Counted from the first letter of the stretch, positions 26,643 to 36,868 are shown. The stretch is DNA of 64,000 nt from Comamonadaceae bacterium (GCA_015999985.1 JAECRA010000002.1:1-64000); one strand, 5' to 3'. The notes: a model not told the origin generated them from the letters alone. Translations and numbers: made by a program.

Positions 26643-27872
26643 TTAATTCTTACGTTCCAAGCTGTCTGTAAAGGCTTTAAGAGTGCCCATGGGTACTTCG
26701 CCTACGGCGGTTACCCACCAATCACCAGCCTTGTCGGCCAAGCGTTTCGTCAGCGTATGTGTCGCACCAAGGGCAGACTGACCTTCGCGCACATGGCGGT
26801 CGCGATTGAAAGGCTCCATGAACAGAGAGACCGTGGCCAGGCCGTCAGAGAAAATCCACTGCACCATTTTCGAGTTGGACGCTGGAGGCTTTCTATAGCA
26901 ACTCTGGGGACTGAATCCCGGCACAGGAGATTTCAGGCTCCATCCTTCAGAGGCAGCAGTGGTCTTGACCTTGTCCGACTTTTCAAGTCGATAGCCATCG
27001 GTCTGAGCCATCATTTGCTTGAGCTTGTCCATGCTCAGTGGTGCGTCGAGCTGCAGTTCCGAAAATGCCACTTGCTCGAGTACCCTGCCGTCGCCGGCGA
27101 GAGTCTGCATTTTCACTACCAGCCCAGTGCGTTTTTCGCTCCAGATACGGTAGCCAAAGCGCAGTTCATCCAGCGGCAAGAGCTGAACGATGTCTGCATC
27201 AAAGCCCGCGACGCGGCCCTGCCCTTGCTGACGGGCGTTATAAAAATTCTCAGTCTCGAATTCCTCAGAGGAATTCAGTAGTGAAGGAAATGCCCCGTTC
27301 GACTCGCGTCGTTCGTTTTGCATGACACGGGTCTGAGGAAAGAACGTCACCACCGAGTCATTGCGCCGGTAGGTTAACCTGGGGGCACCAGTCAAGGACT
27401 CTACACGCTCGATCTGGGTATCGCCTTCGCACACGTGCCAGATGCGCGCGCTCGACAGCGCCCCGGATGTGGAGGACACGACGAAAGTGCCTGCATAAGC
27501 CGGCCAACGTGATGCCTGTTGCAAGCGCACCAACCATTCAGAGACGGTGCGCTCTGGCGGCCCCACAAGATGGGCTCCGCCTGGACCAAACTGTCCGGCA
27601 CCAGCTGGTGGATTAGAGCGTTGCGCTCCTGCGAGAGGTGCCCCTGCAGGCCCAAACTGCCCTGCACCAGTAGGCTGGCTTGAACGTTGCGATCCTGCGG
27701 ACTGAGCGCCCCCTGGGCCAAATTGCCCGCCAACCTGGGCGCAAGCCAAAGTCAAAATGCCACCGGCGCTCCACGCCAAAGCCACGCGCAGTAACGTGTG
27801 AGCCAAATGCCCGGCAGGGCTGCGGCCGTATGTGGTCGCGATACGGTACGGAGCCGCCAATACGCCGCTCAT
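26643..27872 (-). CDS. rseB: Sigma-E regulatory protein RseB (MucB)
   Basis: 409-residue periplasmic protein that binds RseA and shields it from DegS until lipopolysaccharide or misfolded lipoproteins are sensed. The MucB/RseB domain begins at TVSEWLVRLQQASRWPAYAG and includes RIWHVCEGDTQIERVESLTG and the C-terminal domain to the end (ADKAGDWWVTAVGEVPMGTL). Unusually, between the signal region (LLRVALAWSAGGILTLACAQ) and the domain there is an insertion of three 22-residue repeats beginning GQFGP. ATG 27872 overlaps the rseA stop (TGATG). Confidence 0.93.
   Translation of the reverse strand: MSGVLAAPYRIATTYGRSPAGHLAHTLLRVALAWSAGGILTLACAQVGGQFGPGGAQSAGSQRSSQPTGAGQFGPAGAPLAGAQRSNPPAGAGQFGPGGAHLVGPPERTVSEWLVRLQQASRWPAYAGTFVVSSTSGALSSARIWHVCEGDTQIERVESLTGAPRLTYRRNDSVVTFFPQTRVMQNERRESNGAFPSLLNSSEEFETENFYNARQQGQGRVAGFDADIVQLLPLDELRFGYRIWSEKRTGLVVKMQTLAGDGRVLEQVAFSELQLDAPLSMDKLKQMMAQTDGYRLEKSDKVKTTAASEGWSLKSPVPGFSPQSCYRKPPASNSKMVQWIFSDGLATVSLFMEPFNRDRHVREGQSALGATHTLTKRLADKAGDWWVTAVGEVPMGTLKAFTDSLERKN
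27555..27728 (-). repeat. 66-bp coding tandem repeat in rseB (22-residue GQFGP units)
   Basis: Three units begin GQFGPGGAQSAG, GQFGPAGAPLAG and GQFGPGGAHLVG, each 22 residues (66 bp) after the last; the third is shortened to about 14 residues. The spacers (SQRSSQPTGA, AQRSNPPAGA) are also related. It sits at the junction of signal peptide and mature domain, so it lengthens the flexible N-terminus. Confidence 0.9.
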
Positions 27873-28498
27873 CAACGTGAAGGCCCTTCGAAGGTAGCAT
27901 TGCGCAGGAAACCGGAGGCGTCACCCAATGCAGACACTCCGGAGGCTTGCCTGTGGGCAGACAGCAATTCGTCCAGACGGGCGTCACGTAGCATCACCGG
28001 AGTTTCCGTCTCAGCCACCGAGACGGAAGGTTGAGCCAAGGTGAGGTTAGGCGTGGCGTTTTGAGCCATTTGAGGGCCTGCAGGGCGCGGACCCAGGCTG
28101 CCCAAAGCGCCCCACCCTATGGCTGCGACTGCCGCAAAAGAGGCGAATCCAGCCACCAACTTCCAACGAAACACGCCATCGTTGGCGGCTGTGCGGCCAA
28201 TGCGTTCCTCCACCACAGCAGGGATCGGAACGATAGCAACCGGTTTAACCGCGATTGGCACAGGAGTTTCGTGCTTCAGGCGCTCACCGAGACGCTCAAG
28301 AAAGAGCGCATCACGCCGGCAATCGGCCAACTCGGGGGACCTGAGAACGTCGCCGATCACATGGTACAGATGCCAACTCTCGCGCATCTCGCCTAGCGAG
28401 GCGTTTTGCGCGGCGGCATCGAACTCGGTGCCGCTCAGTTGGCCGTCCATCAGCGCCGACACCTGTTCGCACAGTGGGGTTTGTTCTTGCGTTTTCAT
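27872..28498 (-). CDS. rseA: Anti-sigma-E factor RseA (MucA)
   Basis: 208-residue single-pass inner-membrane anti-sigma factor. The cytoplasmic sigma-binding part (CEQVSALMDGQLSGTEFD, ESWHLYHVIGDVLRS) matches the RseA N-terminal domain; a membrane helix follows at about 114-135 (KLVAGFASFAAVAAIGWGAL) and a periplasmic tail that RseB would bind. The start at MKTQEQTPL (28498) is preferred; GTG 28516 and ATGs between add up to six residues. It lies between rpoE and rseB, as in the usual order. Confidence 0.93.
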   Translation of the reverse strand: MKTQEQTPLCEQVSALMDGQLSGTEFDAAAQNASLGEMRESWHLYHVIGDVLRSPELADCRRDALFLERLGERLKHETPVPIAVKPVAIVPIPAVVEERIGRTAANDGVFRWKLVAGFASFAAVAAIGWGALGSLGPRPAGPQMAQNATPNLTLAQPSVSVAETETPVMLRDARLDELLSAHRQASGVSALGDASGFLRNATFEGPSR

Positions 28499-28566
28499 AT
28501 TGACCATCATTAGCACTTCAGCATCAATTCCCGCCTCATGAGCCCATGTTTACCGGCAATCTGAGA

Positions 28567-29199
28567 TTACCAGCGTTTGCCCATCTGATGACTCAGCAAA
28601 GGCTTGACCTTCACGGAGATAGCTTCTCGCGCCCGGAAAATCCGGGAACGCACTGTTCCGATGGGGCAATTCATAGCTTCCGAAATCTCTTCATAACTCA
28701 AACCCTCAATCTCACGCAAGGTCACTGCCTGGCGTAAATCTTCGGGTAAAGCTTCCATCGCTGCATTGACAGCGGCTGCGATTTCACGCGCTGCCAACTC
28801 AGTTTCAGGAGTCGCCTCGGAGGTTAGTTCGTTTTGCGGCCGGGAAGTTTCATCTTCGCTCTCAGCAGATAACAAAGCGGCTTCCGTGACGGTCGGATCG
28901 CGCTTCATCTCCAGAAGCGTTTTCTTGGCTGTATTGACCGCAATCCGGTACAACCAAGTGTAGAACTGGGCATCCCCACGGAATTGGTGCAAGGCACGCC
29001 AGGCACGAATAAATGTTTCCTGCGCAATATCAGGGATCAGGTCTACGTCCCGCACCATGCGTCCAATCAGACGTTCGATACGACGCTGATACTTGATGAC
29101 CAGCAGTTCAAACGCCCGATGATCACCCGCAGCGGCACGCTCGACCAGGCGGGCGTCGCTGTCGGTGGCGGAAACGGGAGGTTCAGAAGGTAGAGACAA
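28567..29199 (-). CDS. rpoE: RNA polymerase sigma factor RpoE (AlgU)
   Basis: 210-residue ECF sigma factor for envelope stress. Region 2 (FELLVIKYQRRIERLIGRMV, DIAQETFIRAWRALHQFRGD) and region 4 (ALPEDLRQAVTLREIEGLSY, EEISEAMNCPIGTVRSRIFR) are canonical. The linker between them is Glu/Thr-rich. The only start giving the expected N-terminus is TTG 29199, with a poor ribosome site (AGG 12 nt upstream), so translation may be inefficient or coupled to the upstream gene, whose stop is 35 nt away. Confidence 0.96.
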   Translation of the reverse strand: MSLPSEPPVSATDSDARLVERAAAGDHRAFELLVIKYQRRIERLIGRMVRDVDLIPDIAQETFIRAWRALHQFRGDAQFYTWLYRIAVNTAKKTLLEMKRDPTVTEAALLSAESEDETSRPQNELTSEATPETELAAREIAAAVNAAMEALPEDLRQAVTLREIEGLSYEEISEAMNCPIGTVRSRIFRAREAISVKVKPLLSHQMGKRW

Positions 29200-29234
29200 G
29201 GATAAACTAACCTGCGCGGGCGCAGCTTGAAAGA

Positions 29235-29729
29235 TCAGGGTTGGGTAGGTTCACCGGCCACCTCGGCTACGGGCCGGTTGGCGGGCGAATAAAGCGCACA
29301 GCGCAATAAATGCCAGCGAGAAGGAACGCTCGTCGCCTCTGCCCAAAGCCACTTTGCCTGGGAGTTGAGACCGCACCCCGCCCCGGGCCAACGCAAAAGC
29401 ATTCCGCCCCATGCGTCCAGCACTACGGCCACAGGCTCTCCGAGATTGGTCTGCGGCGTCATATCTGGCCCGTACAGCCACCATTCTCCACCATCGAAGG
29501 CCAGGCGCTGCGAAATTTGCGTACGCCAGAAAAATATCAGACCAAGGCCGCAGGCGATCAGCACCGTTAAAAGCAGGCTTAGCCTCCAGATGAAGGAGGT
29601 CTGCTCTGACACCTGTGCTAGAGACCAAGCCAAGCCCACCAAGATGGACATGAGCCAAAGCCCCAGCAGCGCTCCCGCCAGACGGGGTGTGCGCCCAACT
29701 GGATAAACCACCAAAGGGACTTCGTTCAT
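29235..29729 (-). CDS. Two-helix membrane protein upstream of rpoE, unknown function
   Basis: 164 residues: two hydrophobic helices at about 15-40 (LAGALLGLWLMSILVGLAWS) and 46-66 (LSLLLTVLIACGLGLIFFW), then a soluble part with WWLYGPDM and VVLDAWGGMLLRW. It resembles the poorly characterised proteins found next to rpoE in Burkholderiales and slightly recalls YgfX-like membrane proteins in its two-helix-plus-beta layout. Role unassigned; its position suggests co-transcription with the sigma-E genes. Confidence 0.7.
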   Translation of the reverse strand: MNEVPLVVYPVGRTPRLAGALLGLWLMSILVGLAWSLAQVSEQTSFIWRLSLLLTVLIACGLGLIFFWRTQISQRLAFDGGEWWLYGPDMTPQTNLGEPVAVVLDAWGGMLLRWPGAGCGLNSQAKWLWAEATSVPSRWHLLRCALYSPANRPVAEVAGEPTQP

Positions 29730-29930
29730 CTTGCATTATTCAAGTGGCGTTTGCCTGACCTGCCCCAAACCAACTCAGGCCCCCAATGGTGCGCAAGCAG
29801 TACTTAAGGCGGCTCGAGTCTTTGGAATGGAATAGTGGCAAGGCGCTGAAGCGACTCTTCAGGCGGCCTGCGGTTTGAAGGCGATCCAGCCAACCGACCG
29901 AACCACCCAAGCAGCCGCAGAGCAGTCTTT

Positions 29931-31187
29931 TCAGACTCGTTTGAATACCAATGACCCGTTAGTGCCACCAAACCCAAAATTGTTCTTCAACGCCACATCA
30001 ATTTTCATATCGCGAGCGGTGTTGGCACAATAATCAAGATCGCATTCAGGATCTTGCTCGAAAATGTTGGTGGTTGGCGGACTCTTCTGATGATGGATGG
30101 CCAACACAGTAAATACGCTTTCAATACCACCTGCGCCGCCGAGCAAATGTCCGGTCATGCTCTTGGTAGAGTTGACGACCACGCGCTTTGCGGAATCACC
30201 TAGCGCCGCCTTGATGGCATTGGTTTCGTTGACGTCCCCAAGCTGCGTAGAAGTGCCGTGAGCGTTGATGTAGTCAAGTGCATCAGGGTTCAGACCTGCA
30301 TCACGCAGCGCAGATTGCATGGAACGCTTAGGCCCATCGACATCCGGGGCGGTGATGTGATACGCATCACCACTCATGCCGAAACCAATCAGCTCAGCAT
30401 ATATTTTGGCGCCGCGTTTACGCGCATACTCATACTCTTCGAGCACCATGACGCCGCCGCCCTCACCCAGGACAAATCCGTCGCGACCCTTGTCCCAGGG
30501 GCGTGAAGCTGTCTTGGGGTCGTCGTTACGAGTAGACAAGGCCCTGGCAGCTGCAAAACCCCCTACTCCCAATGGAGATACCGTGGACTCAGCGCCGCCT
30601 GCCACCATCACATCGGCGTCGCCGCACTGGATAAGTCTCGCCGACAGGCCAATGGCATGCAGACCTGTGGTGCATGCTGTCACAACAGAAATGTTGGGGC
30701 CCTTAAAGCCGTTTTGAATAGAGACGTGCCCGGAGATCATATTGATGATCGAGGCGGGCACGAAGAATGGGGACACCCGACGGGGGCCGCGATTGACCAA
30801 CTCCGTGTGGGTGGCCTCAATCATGGGCAACCCACCTATGCCGGAGCCAATATTGCAGCCGATTCGCTCCGCCAATTCTGGCGTCAGAGCGTCTCCCGTG
30901 GGAAGCCCCGCATCGCGTATCGCTTGCGTGGCTGCAGCAATTCCGAGATGAATGAAGCGATCCATATGGCGCGCTTCTTTTTCGGGCATGTAGTCAGTGA
31001 CATTGAATCCCTTGACTTCCCCAGCAAACCTGCACGCGAACGCGCTGGCGTCGAACTGAGTAATCAAATCTATGCCCGACCGGCCCGCGAGCAAGTTGGC
31101 CCAGCTCTCAGCCACAGTGTTACCCACGGGGCTCACACAACCCAGACCTGTGACGACAACGCGGCGCCGGTTCATCGGAAAGCTCAT
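29931..31187 (-). CDS. fabF: 3-oxoacyl-ACP synthase II
   Basis: 418-residue elongating condensing enzyme of fatty-acid synthesis. The nucleophile motif VVTACTTGLHAIG and the two histidines in INAHGTSTQLGD and STKSMTGHLLGGAGG are complete, with the family C-terminus NNFGFGGTNGSLVFKRV. ATG 31187 or ATG 31175 (MNRRRVVVTG) could start; the difference is four residues. It is 8 nt after acpP. Confidence 0.98.
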   Translation of the reverse strand: MSFPMNRRRVVVTGLGCVSPVGNTVAESWANLLAGRSGIDLITQFDASAFACRFAGEVKGFNVTDYMPEKEARHMDRFIHLGIAAATQAIRDAGLPTGDALTPELAERIGCNIGSGIGGLPMIEATHTELVNRGPRRVSPFFVPASIINMISGHVSIQNGFKGPNISVVTACTTGLHAIGLSARLIQCGDADVMVAGGAESTVSPLGVGGFAAARALSTRNDDPKTASRPWDKGRDGFVLGEGGGVMVLEEYEYARKRGAKIYAELIGFGMSGDAYHITAPDVDGPKRSMQSALRDAGLNPDALDYINAHGTSTQLGDVNETNAIKAALGDSAKRVVVNSTKSMTGHLLGGAGGIESVFTVLAIHHQKSPPTTNIFEQDPECDLDYCANTARDMKIDVALKNNFGFGGTNGSLVFKRV

Positions 31188-31195
31188 CTCAGTAC

Positions 31196-31441
<246 letters not shown>

Positions 31442-31584
31442 CTAAGGGTTATAAAAAAAAGGATTTTACCCGCGCTTACAGAGCCTATGGCCTGAGAGGC
31501 GCCGGAAGAAAAAGTTACAGTGACTTCAGATGGAGTCGCGGTCAGGGTTAAATGACTGAATATGGTCTCGCTTGCAGGGCAAGT

Positions 31585-32331
31585 TCAGGCCATGAACATT
31601 CCGCCGTTCACGTGCAATTCCTGCCCCGTTACGTAGCCGGCATGTGGGCTGGCAAGGTAGGCCACCGCATGAGCAATGTCCCTAGGCTGCCCCAGGCGAC
31701 CCAGTGGAATTTGCCCTGCGAGGGCTTTTTGCTGTTCTTCTGAGAGCGCTGCCGTCATGTCTGTGGAGATAAATCCAGGGGCCACACAATTAACTGTAAT
31801 GTTGCGGCTTCCCAGTTCGCGAGCAAGTGCTCTTGTCATACCGGCTACGCCGGCCTTGGCCGCCGCATAGTTGGCCTGACCAGGATTGCCTGCCGCACCC
31901 ACCACACTCGTGATGTTGATGATGCGGCCATAACGCTGTTTCATCATGGGCCGTATTACAGCACGACTTGTGCGAAATACTGCTTTCAGATTCGTATCCA
32001 ATACGGAATCCCAGTCATCGTCTTTCAGACGCATGGCCAGCATGTCCCGTGTGATGCCTGCATTGTTCACCAGAACGTGCAGTTCTCCGTGCTCTTTGAC
32101 AATGCTGTCTATAAGAGCTTCTGCGGCCGCCGCATCATTCACGTCAAGGCGGGCTCCACGGCAGTGCGGATGAGACGCAAGCGAAGCACTAATGCGTGCA
32201 GCGCCCTCGTCAGTGGTGGCGGTACCCACCACCTTGAAGCCACGCGCCGCAAGTTCAGCTGCAATGGCAGCGCCAATGCCACGCGAAGCACCAGTGACCA
32301 AGGCCACCTGGCCCGTAGTATTGCCCGACAT
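31585..32331 (-). CDS. fabG: 3-oxoacyl-ACP reductase
   Basis: 248-residue short-chain dehydrogenase, NADPH-dependent. TGASRGIGAAIAAELAARGF cofactor site, NNAGITRDML, catalytic Ser in NITSVVGAAGNPG and the YAAAKAG Tyr/Lys pair. Its ATG follows the fabD stop with no gap (TGAATG). Confidence 0.98.
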   Translation of the reverse strand: MSGNTTGQVALVTGASRGIGAAIAAELAARGFKVVGTATTDEGAARISASLASHPHCRGARLDVNDAAAAEALIDSIVKEHGELHVLVNNAGITRDMLAMRLKDDDWDSVLDTNLKAVFRTSRAVIRPMMKQRYGRIINITSVVGAAGNPGQANYAAAKAGVAGMTRALARELGSRNITVNCVAPGFISTDMTAALSEEQQKALAGQIPLGRLGQPRDIAHAVAYLASPHAGYVTGQELHVNGGMFMA

Positions 32332-33297
32332 TCAATCCCTTCCGGCCATACTGGCCACCGACACCTTGGTTTGCTCAAGGGACGCCGGGTCATAGACTGC
32401 GAGGCCTTCCATACCGGCATCAATTCTCTTCGTCATACCAGCCAATATCTTGCCCGGTCCGAATTCGACGAGTGTACCTATCCCCATGGCCTTGATCTTG
32501 TGAACGCACTCCACCCAGCGCACCGGACCAAAAGCCTGGCGATAAAGTGCGTCGCGGATTCTAGCGGGCTCGTCCTCAATGGACACATCGATGTTGTTGA
32601 CGACAGGGATGCGCGGTGTGGCCAATTCGACTTCAGCTAACTTCTCTCTCAGCTTTTCCGCTGCAGGACTCATCAGGGTCGAATGAAAAGGCGCGGATAC
32701 GGGAAGCGGCAACGCTCGCCTGGCGCCCATGCCTTTGAGCACTTCACAAGCTTTCTCAACGGCCGCCCTGCTACCGGCAATAACGGTCTGCGCCGGGTCA
32801 TTGAAATTGACCGCTTCGACGATCTCGGACTCTGAACCCAATGCCTGTGTCACCTCTGCGCAGCCGAGGATGACTTTCTCGGCATCAAGCCCGAGAATGG
32901 CAGCCATGGCACCGGTACCAACGGGCACAGCCTCCTGCATGGCAGCCGCACGAAATCGAACGAGCGGAGCCGCCTGTGCAAGCGTGAGCGCCTCTGAGGC
33001 CACAAGAGCGGAATATTCGCCCAAAGAATGGCCTGCCAGAGCAGCAGGCAAATCCCCTCCTTCGGATATCCAGGCACGCCAAGCAGCAATCCCAGCGACC
33101 AGCATGACCGGCTGGGTGTTGGTGGTCAGCGCCAAAGCCTCCTTGGGACCATCGTGAATAAGGGCCGCGACGTCCTCGCCCAAAGCATCAGATGCTTCTG
33201 CGAGCGTTTCAATGACGGCAGGATGGTCACCCCAGGCGTCGAGCATACCGACCGACTGAGAACCTTGACCAGGGAAAACGAAAGCAACAGGTTTCAT
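32332..33297 (-). CDS. fabD: Malonyl-CoA:ACP transacylase
   Basis: 321-residue acyltransferase loading malonyl groups on ACP. FVFPGQGSQSVGML at the N-terminus, nucleophile GHSLGEYSAL and the later PVSAPFHSTLM with the catalytic His. Slightly longer than E. coli FabD (309). Immediately upstream of fabG. Confidence 0.98.
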   Translation of the reverse strand: MKPVAFVFPGQGSQSVGMLDAWGDHPAVIETLAEASDALGEDVAALIHDGPKEALALTTNTQPVMLVAGIAAWRAWISEGGDLPAALAGHSLGEYSALVASEALTLAQAAPLVRFRAAAMQEAVPVGTGAMAAILGLDAEKVILGCAEVTQALGSESEIVEAVNFNDPAQTVIAGSRAAVEKACEVLKGMGARRALPLPVSAPFHSTLMSPAAEKLREKLAEVELATPRIPVVNNIDVSIEDEPARIRDALYRQAFGPVRWVECVHKIKAMGIGTLVEFGPGKILAGMTKRIDAGMEGLAVYDPASLEQTKVSVASMAGRD

Positions 33298-33410
33298 GAA
33301 AGCAGGGATCCTATGTTGGATCTTTCAGAATATTCAAAATCTTGACAAGTATTCACGTTGATTCGGCTTCACGGAGCTATCTAAGCACCGGGGACGCTTC
33401 CAGGGCGTTC

Positions 33411-34391
33411 TCAAAATTCCAGAAGGACAGCGCCCCATGTGAAGCCACCGCCGACACCTTCAAGCAAAAGTGTCTGGCCTTTGGATATCTTGCCTGCGCG
33501 CACCGCATGGTCAAGCGCCAGCGGAATCGATGCCGCTGAGGTGTTTCCATGTTCGTGCACGGTGACCACCATCTTTTCAGGGGGCAGGTGCAGTTTCTTG
33601 GCCGTTCCCTGCATGATGCGGATATTGGCCTGATGCGGAATCAGCCAATCGATGTCGGCTTCGGTTTTGCCCGCTTTTGCCAAGACAGCACGCGCAGCCT
33701 TGTCAAGCACGCCCACTGCGAGCTTGAAAACAGCTTGTCCGTCCATGGTGAGCAATGGACTGCCTGTGACTTTTCCACCCGAGACATGGCCCGGAACGCA
33801 GAGGATGCCCACGTGCTTGCCATCGGCATGCAAATCTGTAGCGAGAATTCCCGGCGTGGAGCTAGCCTCCAGCACAACCGCGCCAGCGCCGTCACCAAAC
33901 AACACGCAGGTCGTGCGGTCGTTGAAATCCAGAAGCCGCGAAAAAACCTCTGATCCGATCACCAGGGCTCGGTTAGCTGTGCCGTTGGCGATCATGGCGT
34001 CGGCAACGGCGAGCGCATAGATGAATCCGCTGCAAACCGCCTGGACATCAAACACCGGACAGCCAGCGATGCCCAGCTTGTTCTGCACGATCGCGGCCGT
34101 AGCAGGAAACACCATGTCCGGGGTCGATGTTGCGACGACTATCAGATCGATATCTGAAGCTTGCAGGCCGGCCGCCTGAATAGCTGCCTGGGCCGCCGGT
34201 ACAGCTAAATCACTACACGCCATTTCGGGCGCGACGAAATGACGAGCCTTGATACCGGTCCGCTCAACGATCCACTGATCTGAGCTCTCAATGCCCCGCT
34301 CCGCCAACTCTGAAACCAGATCTTCGTTGCTGACGCGGCGCGGTGGCAGGTAACTGCCGGTGCCAGTGATACGAGAATATCGACGGGTCAT
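33411..34391 (-). CDS. fabH: 3-oxoacyl-ACP synthase III
   Basis: 326-residue initiating condensing enzyme using acetyl-CoA and malonyl-ACP. The Cys-His-Asn triad lies in [26 protein letters not shown] and [15 protein letters not shown]. Full length. Flanked by gaps of about 113 and 116 bp to fabD and plsX, with no clear gene in either. Confidence 0.98.
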   Translation of the reverse strand: MTRRYSRITGTGSYLPPRRVSNEDLVSELAERGIESSDQWIVERTGIKARHFVAPEMACSDLAVPAAQAAIQAAGLQASDIDLIVVATSTPDMVFPATAAIVQNKLGIAGCPVFDVQAVCSGFIYALAVADAMIANGTANRALVIGSEVFSRLLDFNDRTTCVLFGDGAGAVVLEASSTPGILATDLHADGKHVGILCVPGHVSGGKVTGSPLLTMDGQAVFKLAVGVLDKAARAVLAKAGKTEADIDWLIPHQANIRIMQGTAKKLHLPPEKMVVTVHEHGNTSAASIPLALDHAVRAGKISKGQTLLLEGVGGGFTWGAVLLEF

Positions 34392-34507
34392 TTTCTAATT
34401 GTGGCCTTCAAACGAGGTAAAACTGCCTCTCTTATGCGGTGCCCGCCACCCCCAAGCGATACGCCCCAGGGGCAACGAACCACACAAGCGTGCGGCATTA
34501 TTTTGCG

Positions 34508-35551
34508 CTAAGCCGGTGTCTCGGCACCCGCACTGACGGCGGAAGCGGTCAGCAAAGGTGCCGCCTGAGAAATTCGCGCTTGAACGCGACTCAGCAATTG
34601 TCGGCTAGCGGCATCATACGCGCGCTCCAGAGCCTGCTCGAATGCCACCGCATCAGCAGAGCCATGGCTCTTGAAAACCAGGCCACGCAGTCCAAGCAGG
34701 GCGGCGCCGTTGTAGCGCCGATGGTCCATGCGTTTTTGCAGCGATTTAAGGACAGGATAGGCAAAAATGGCCGCGATTTTCGTAAAGATAGAGCGTGAAA
34801 ACTCTTCCTTCAGGAAACTCACAATCATTCCTGCAAGGCCTTCACTCGTTTTGAGCGCAACATTGCCCACAAAACCATCGCACACCACGATATCGACCGT
34901 GCCTTTGAAAATGTCGTTACCCTCGACATTTCCATAGAAATTCAGATCATTGGACCGTCCGGCTGAGCGGAGCAAATCCCCTGCCCGCTTGATCTCATCG
35001 CTCCCCTTGATCATCTCTTCGCCAATATTGAGCAACCCGACCGAAGGGTGGTCATCATTCTTGAGCACCGAGACGAGGGCAGAGCCCATGACAGCGAATT
35101 GCAGCAAATGCTCGGCCGTGCAGTCCACATTGGCACCGAGATCCAGAACTGTCGTGGCACCGCCCTTGGCATTGGGCATCTGCGTGGCGATGGCTGGGCG
35201 TTCAATTCCGTCCAGGGTTTTAAGAAGATAGCGAGCAATCGCCATAAGTGCGCCCGTATTGCCGGCGGAAATTGCGGCTTGTGCAGCACCATCCTTGACC
35301 TGCTGGATGGCAATGCGCATGGACGAATCCTTTTTCTTGCGCAAGGCGATCTCAACGCTATCGTCCATACTGACGACTTCACTTGCCGCCACCGCCTGCG
35401 CTCGGGGGTGGCGAAGGGACGCCAACGCTTCAGGCTGTCCAACCAGCAAAAGCTTTGCATCCGGATGCTTCTCGAGAAATCGCTGACAGGCCGGCAGCGT
35501 GACCTTGGGGCCATGGTCACCACCCATGCAATCAACTGCCAAAACGATCAT
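34508..35551 (-). CDS. plsX: Phosphate acyltransferase PlsX
   Basis: 347-residue enzyme converting acyl-ACP to acyl-phosphate for phosphatidic acid synthesis. [15 protein letters not shown] and the downstream [14 protein letters not shown] and [18 protein letters not shown] are diagnostic. The ATG at 35551 is used (GGGG 5 nt upstream); GTG 35557 would add two residues. Confidence 0.97.
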   Translation of the reverse strand: MIVLAVDCMGGDHGPKVTLPACQRFLEKHPDAKLLLVGQPEALASLRHPRAQAVAASEVVSMDDSVEIALRKKKDSSMRIAIQQVKDGAAQAAISAGNTGALMAIARYLLKTLDGIERPAIATQMPNAKGGATTVLDLGANVDCTAEHLLQFAVMGSALVSVLKNDDHPSVGLLNIGEEMIKGSDEIKRAGDLLRSAGRSNDLNFYGNVEGNDIFKGTVDIVVCDGFVGNVALKTSEGLAGMIVSFLKEEFSRSIFTKIAAIFAYPVLKSLQKRMDHRRYNGAALLGLRGLVFKSHGSADAVAFEQALERAYDAASRQLLSRVQARISQAAPLLTASAVSAGAETPA

Positions 35552-35625
35552 GCACACCCCATGAAGCTCGGCACCTGTAAGCGCCGTATCTCTTGAATTA
35601 GATATTTGCCGCCCAGAAACAGCAA

Positions 35626-35658
35626 GAGCCCGAAACTACGTATGAGCGTAGGCTCGGG
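35626..35658. other. Stem-loop between rpmF and plsX
   Basis: Nested inverted segments GAGCCCGA ... TCGGGC and CTACG ... CGTAG fold into an interrupted hairpin in the 180-bp gap between rpmF and plsX. No T-run follows, so it may be a partial attenuator or RNA processing site; function unproven. Confidence 0.4.
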
Positions 35659-35731
35659 CCCAGCAAGTATATGCAAGGAAATCAGACCAGCGGAGCTGGC
35701 AGACCTCTTTACATAGTCAATAACTTAAGTT

Positions 35732-35914
35732 TCAAGCCTCAGCTTTAGACTTGATCACCTGGCGACCACGGTAGAAACCGTTGGGGCTGATATGGTGACG
35801 CAGGTGCATTTCACCTGTCGTTGGCTCCACAGCAGTACCTGGTGTGGTGAGCGCATTGTGCGAACGATGCATGCCGCGCTTGGACGGCGATTTTTTGTTT
35901 TGCTGAACGGCCAT
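35732..35914 (-). CDS. rpmF: Ribosomal protein L32
   Basis: 60-residue basic protein, [20 protein letters not shown] start and [16 protein letters not shown] end. The four-cysteine zinc motif of some L32 forms is absent (the C-minus form). GGAG ribosome site just upstream of the ATG. The order yceD-rpmF-plsX is conserved widely. Confidence 0.98.
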   Translation of the reverse strand: MAVQQNKKSPSKRGMHRSHNALTTPGTAVEPTTGEMHLRHHISPNGFYRGRQVIKSKAEA

Positions 35915-36062
35915 GGTGGCTCCTTCGAAGTCTAATGCGGGCTCCGACTATAGGATCAGACGTTGATCAAACAGCAGGGACCAGGTTGAAATGGAGTTTT
36001 CAAGGCACTTAAAGGATTGTTCAGGCTTGCACAGAACACCCCTCTAGCGCACTAAGCCTTTG

Positions 36063-36091
36063 ATTATAGCCTGAAAAAAAATAGATGTCGC
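36063..36091 (-). promoter_or_regulatory. Sigma-70 type promoter for rpmF-plsX-fab genes
   Basis: Minus strand: -35 GCGACA (36086-36091), 17-bp spacer with eight T, -10 TATAAT (36063-36068). It lies between yceD and rpmF, about 150 nt upstream of the rpmF ATG, leaving a long leader. Confidence 0.6.
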
Positions 36092-36127
36092 TAAAAACGC
36101 TGTTTGTTTTGCCAGTAACAATCGGCC

Positions 36128-36682
36128 TTACTTTGATTTCAGGCTTCCCTTGAGAGCGGCCAGCGATGCAAAGGGCTTAGGCTTGTCGTTCAGCGCCGCC
36201 TCGAAATCTGCATCGTCAGACGCCAGGATCGGCTCGTCAGGGCACTGTTCATGGCGCGGCACCAAAGGCAACGCCATCAGCATTTCATCTTCTACCAAGG
36301 CCTGCAAGTCAAATTCGGACGAAAGAGCGAGTACATCATCCTCTTCTGAAGACTCGTCCAATGAAGCGGCGGCTTCTTCGTCTGCCAGGAAAATGAAATG
36401 GCGATCTACTGTCACCGGCTCAATGATTTCGCCCATGCACAACTGGCAAGTCAGCGGAAGATCCGCGCTGGCATTCAAATGAAGCGCCAGATAGGTTCCA
36501 CCATCGACTGCTCGTCGCTGCCCACCTACAGCTTGCCAATCAATAGACACGCCAGGCGCTGGACCGTGCAACTCTTTGGACAGGCGTTCATAATCCTGCA
36601 CCGAATCGTGACCGGATACTTGGGCTTTGGCTTGGGATAATGCCGCGACATCAAGCCGTCGCGGGTTAAAGTTTCTGCTCAT
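36128..36682 (-). CDS. DUF177/YceD family protein
   Basis: 184-residue protein matching the YceD (DUF177) family, which in many bacteria neighbours rpmF and in plants and bacteria is linked to 23S rRNA accumulation. Visible are CQLCMGEIIEPVTVDRHFIF with a Cys pair and an acidic central region (DEEAAASLDESSEEDDVLAL), then DEMLMALPLVPRHEQC. Divergent from maf. Confidence 0.9.
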   Translation of the reverse strand: MSRNFNPRRLDVAALSQAKAQVSGHDSVQDYERLSKELHGPAPGVSIDWQAVGGQRRAVDGGTYLALHLNASADLPLTCQLCMGEIIEPVTVDRHFIFLADEEAAASLDESSEEDDVLALSSEFDLQALVEDEMLMALPLVPRHEQCPDEPILASDDADFEAALNDKPKPFASLAALKGSLKSK

Positions 36683-36868
36683 CGAAGCAGTATAAGAGCG
36701 TGCCTATGATCTCCATGGGGGCGTCAGCCAAAAAATCCCGCATGGCCCGCGACATCAAAACCCGCGCAGCCGATGAGCCATTGTCTGAGCCTGCGCTCGA
36801 AAGCGCTGGCTCGCCTGCCACGTCATAGTTTCGCAAGTCATCAAATCAGTTCACGCAGAATCAAGCTC

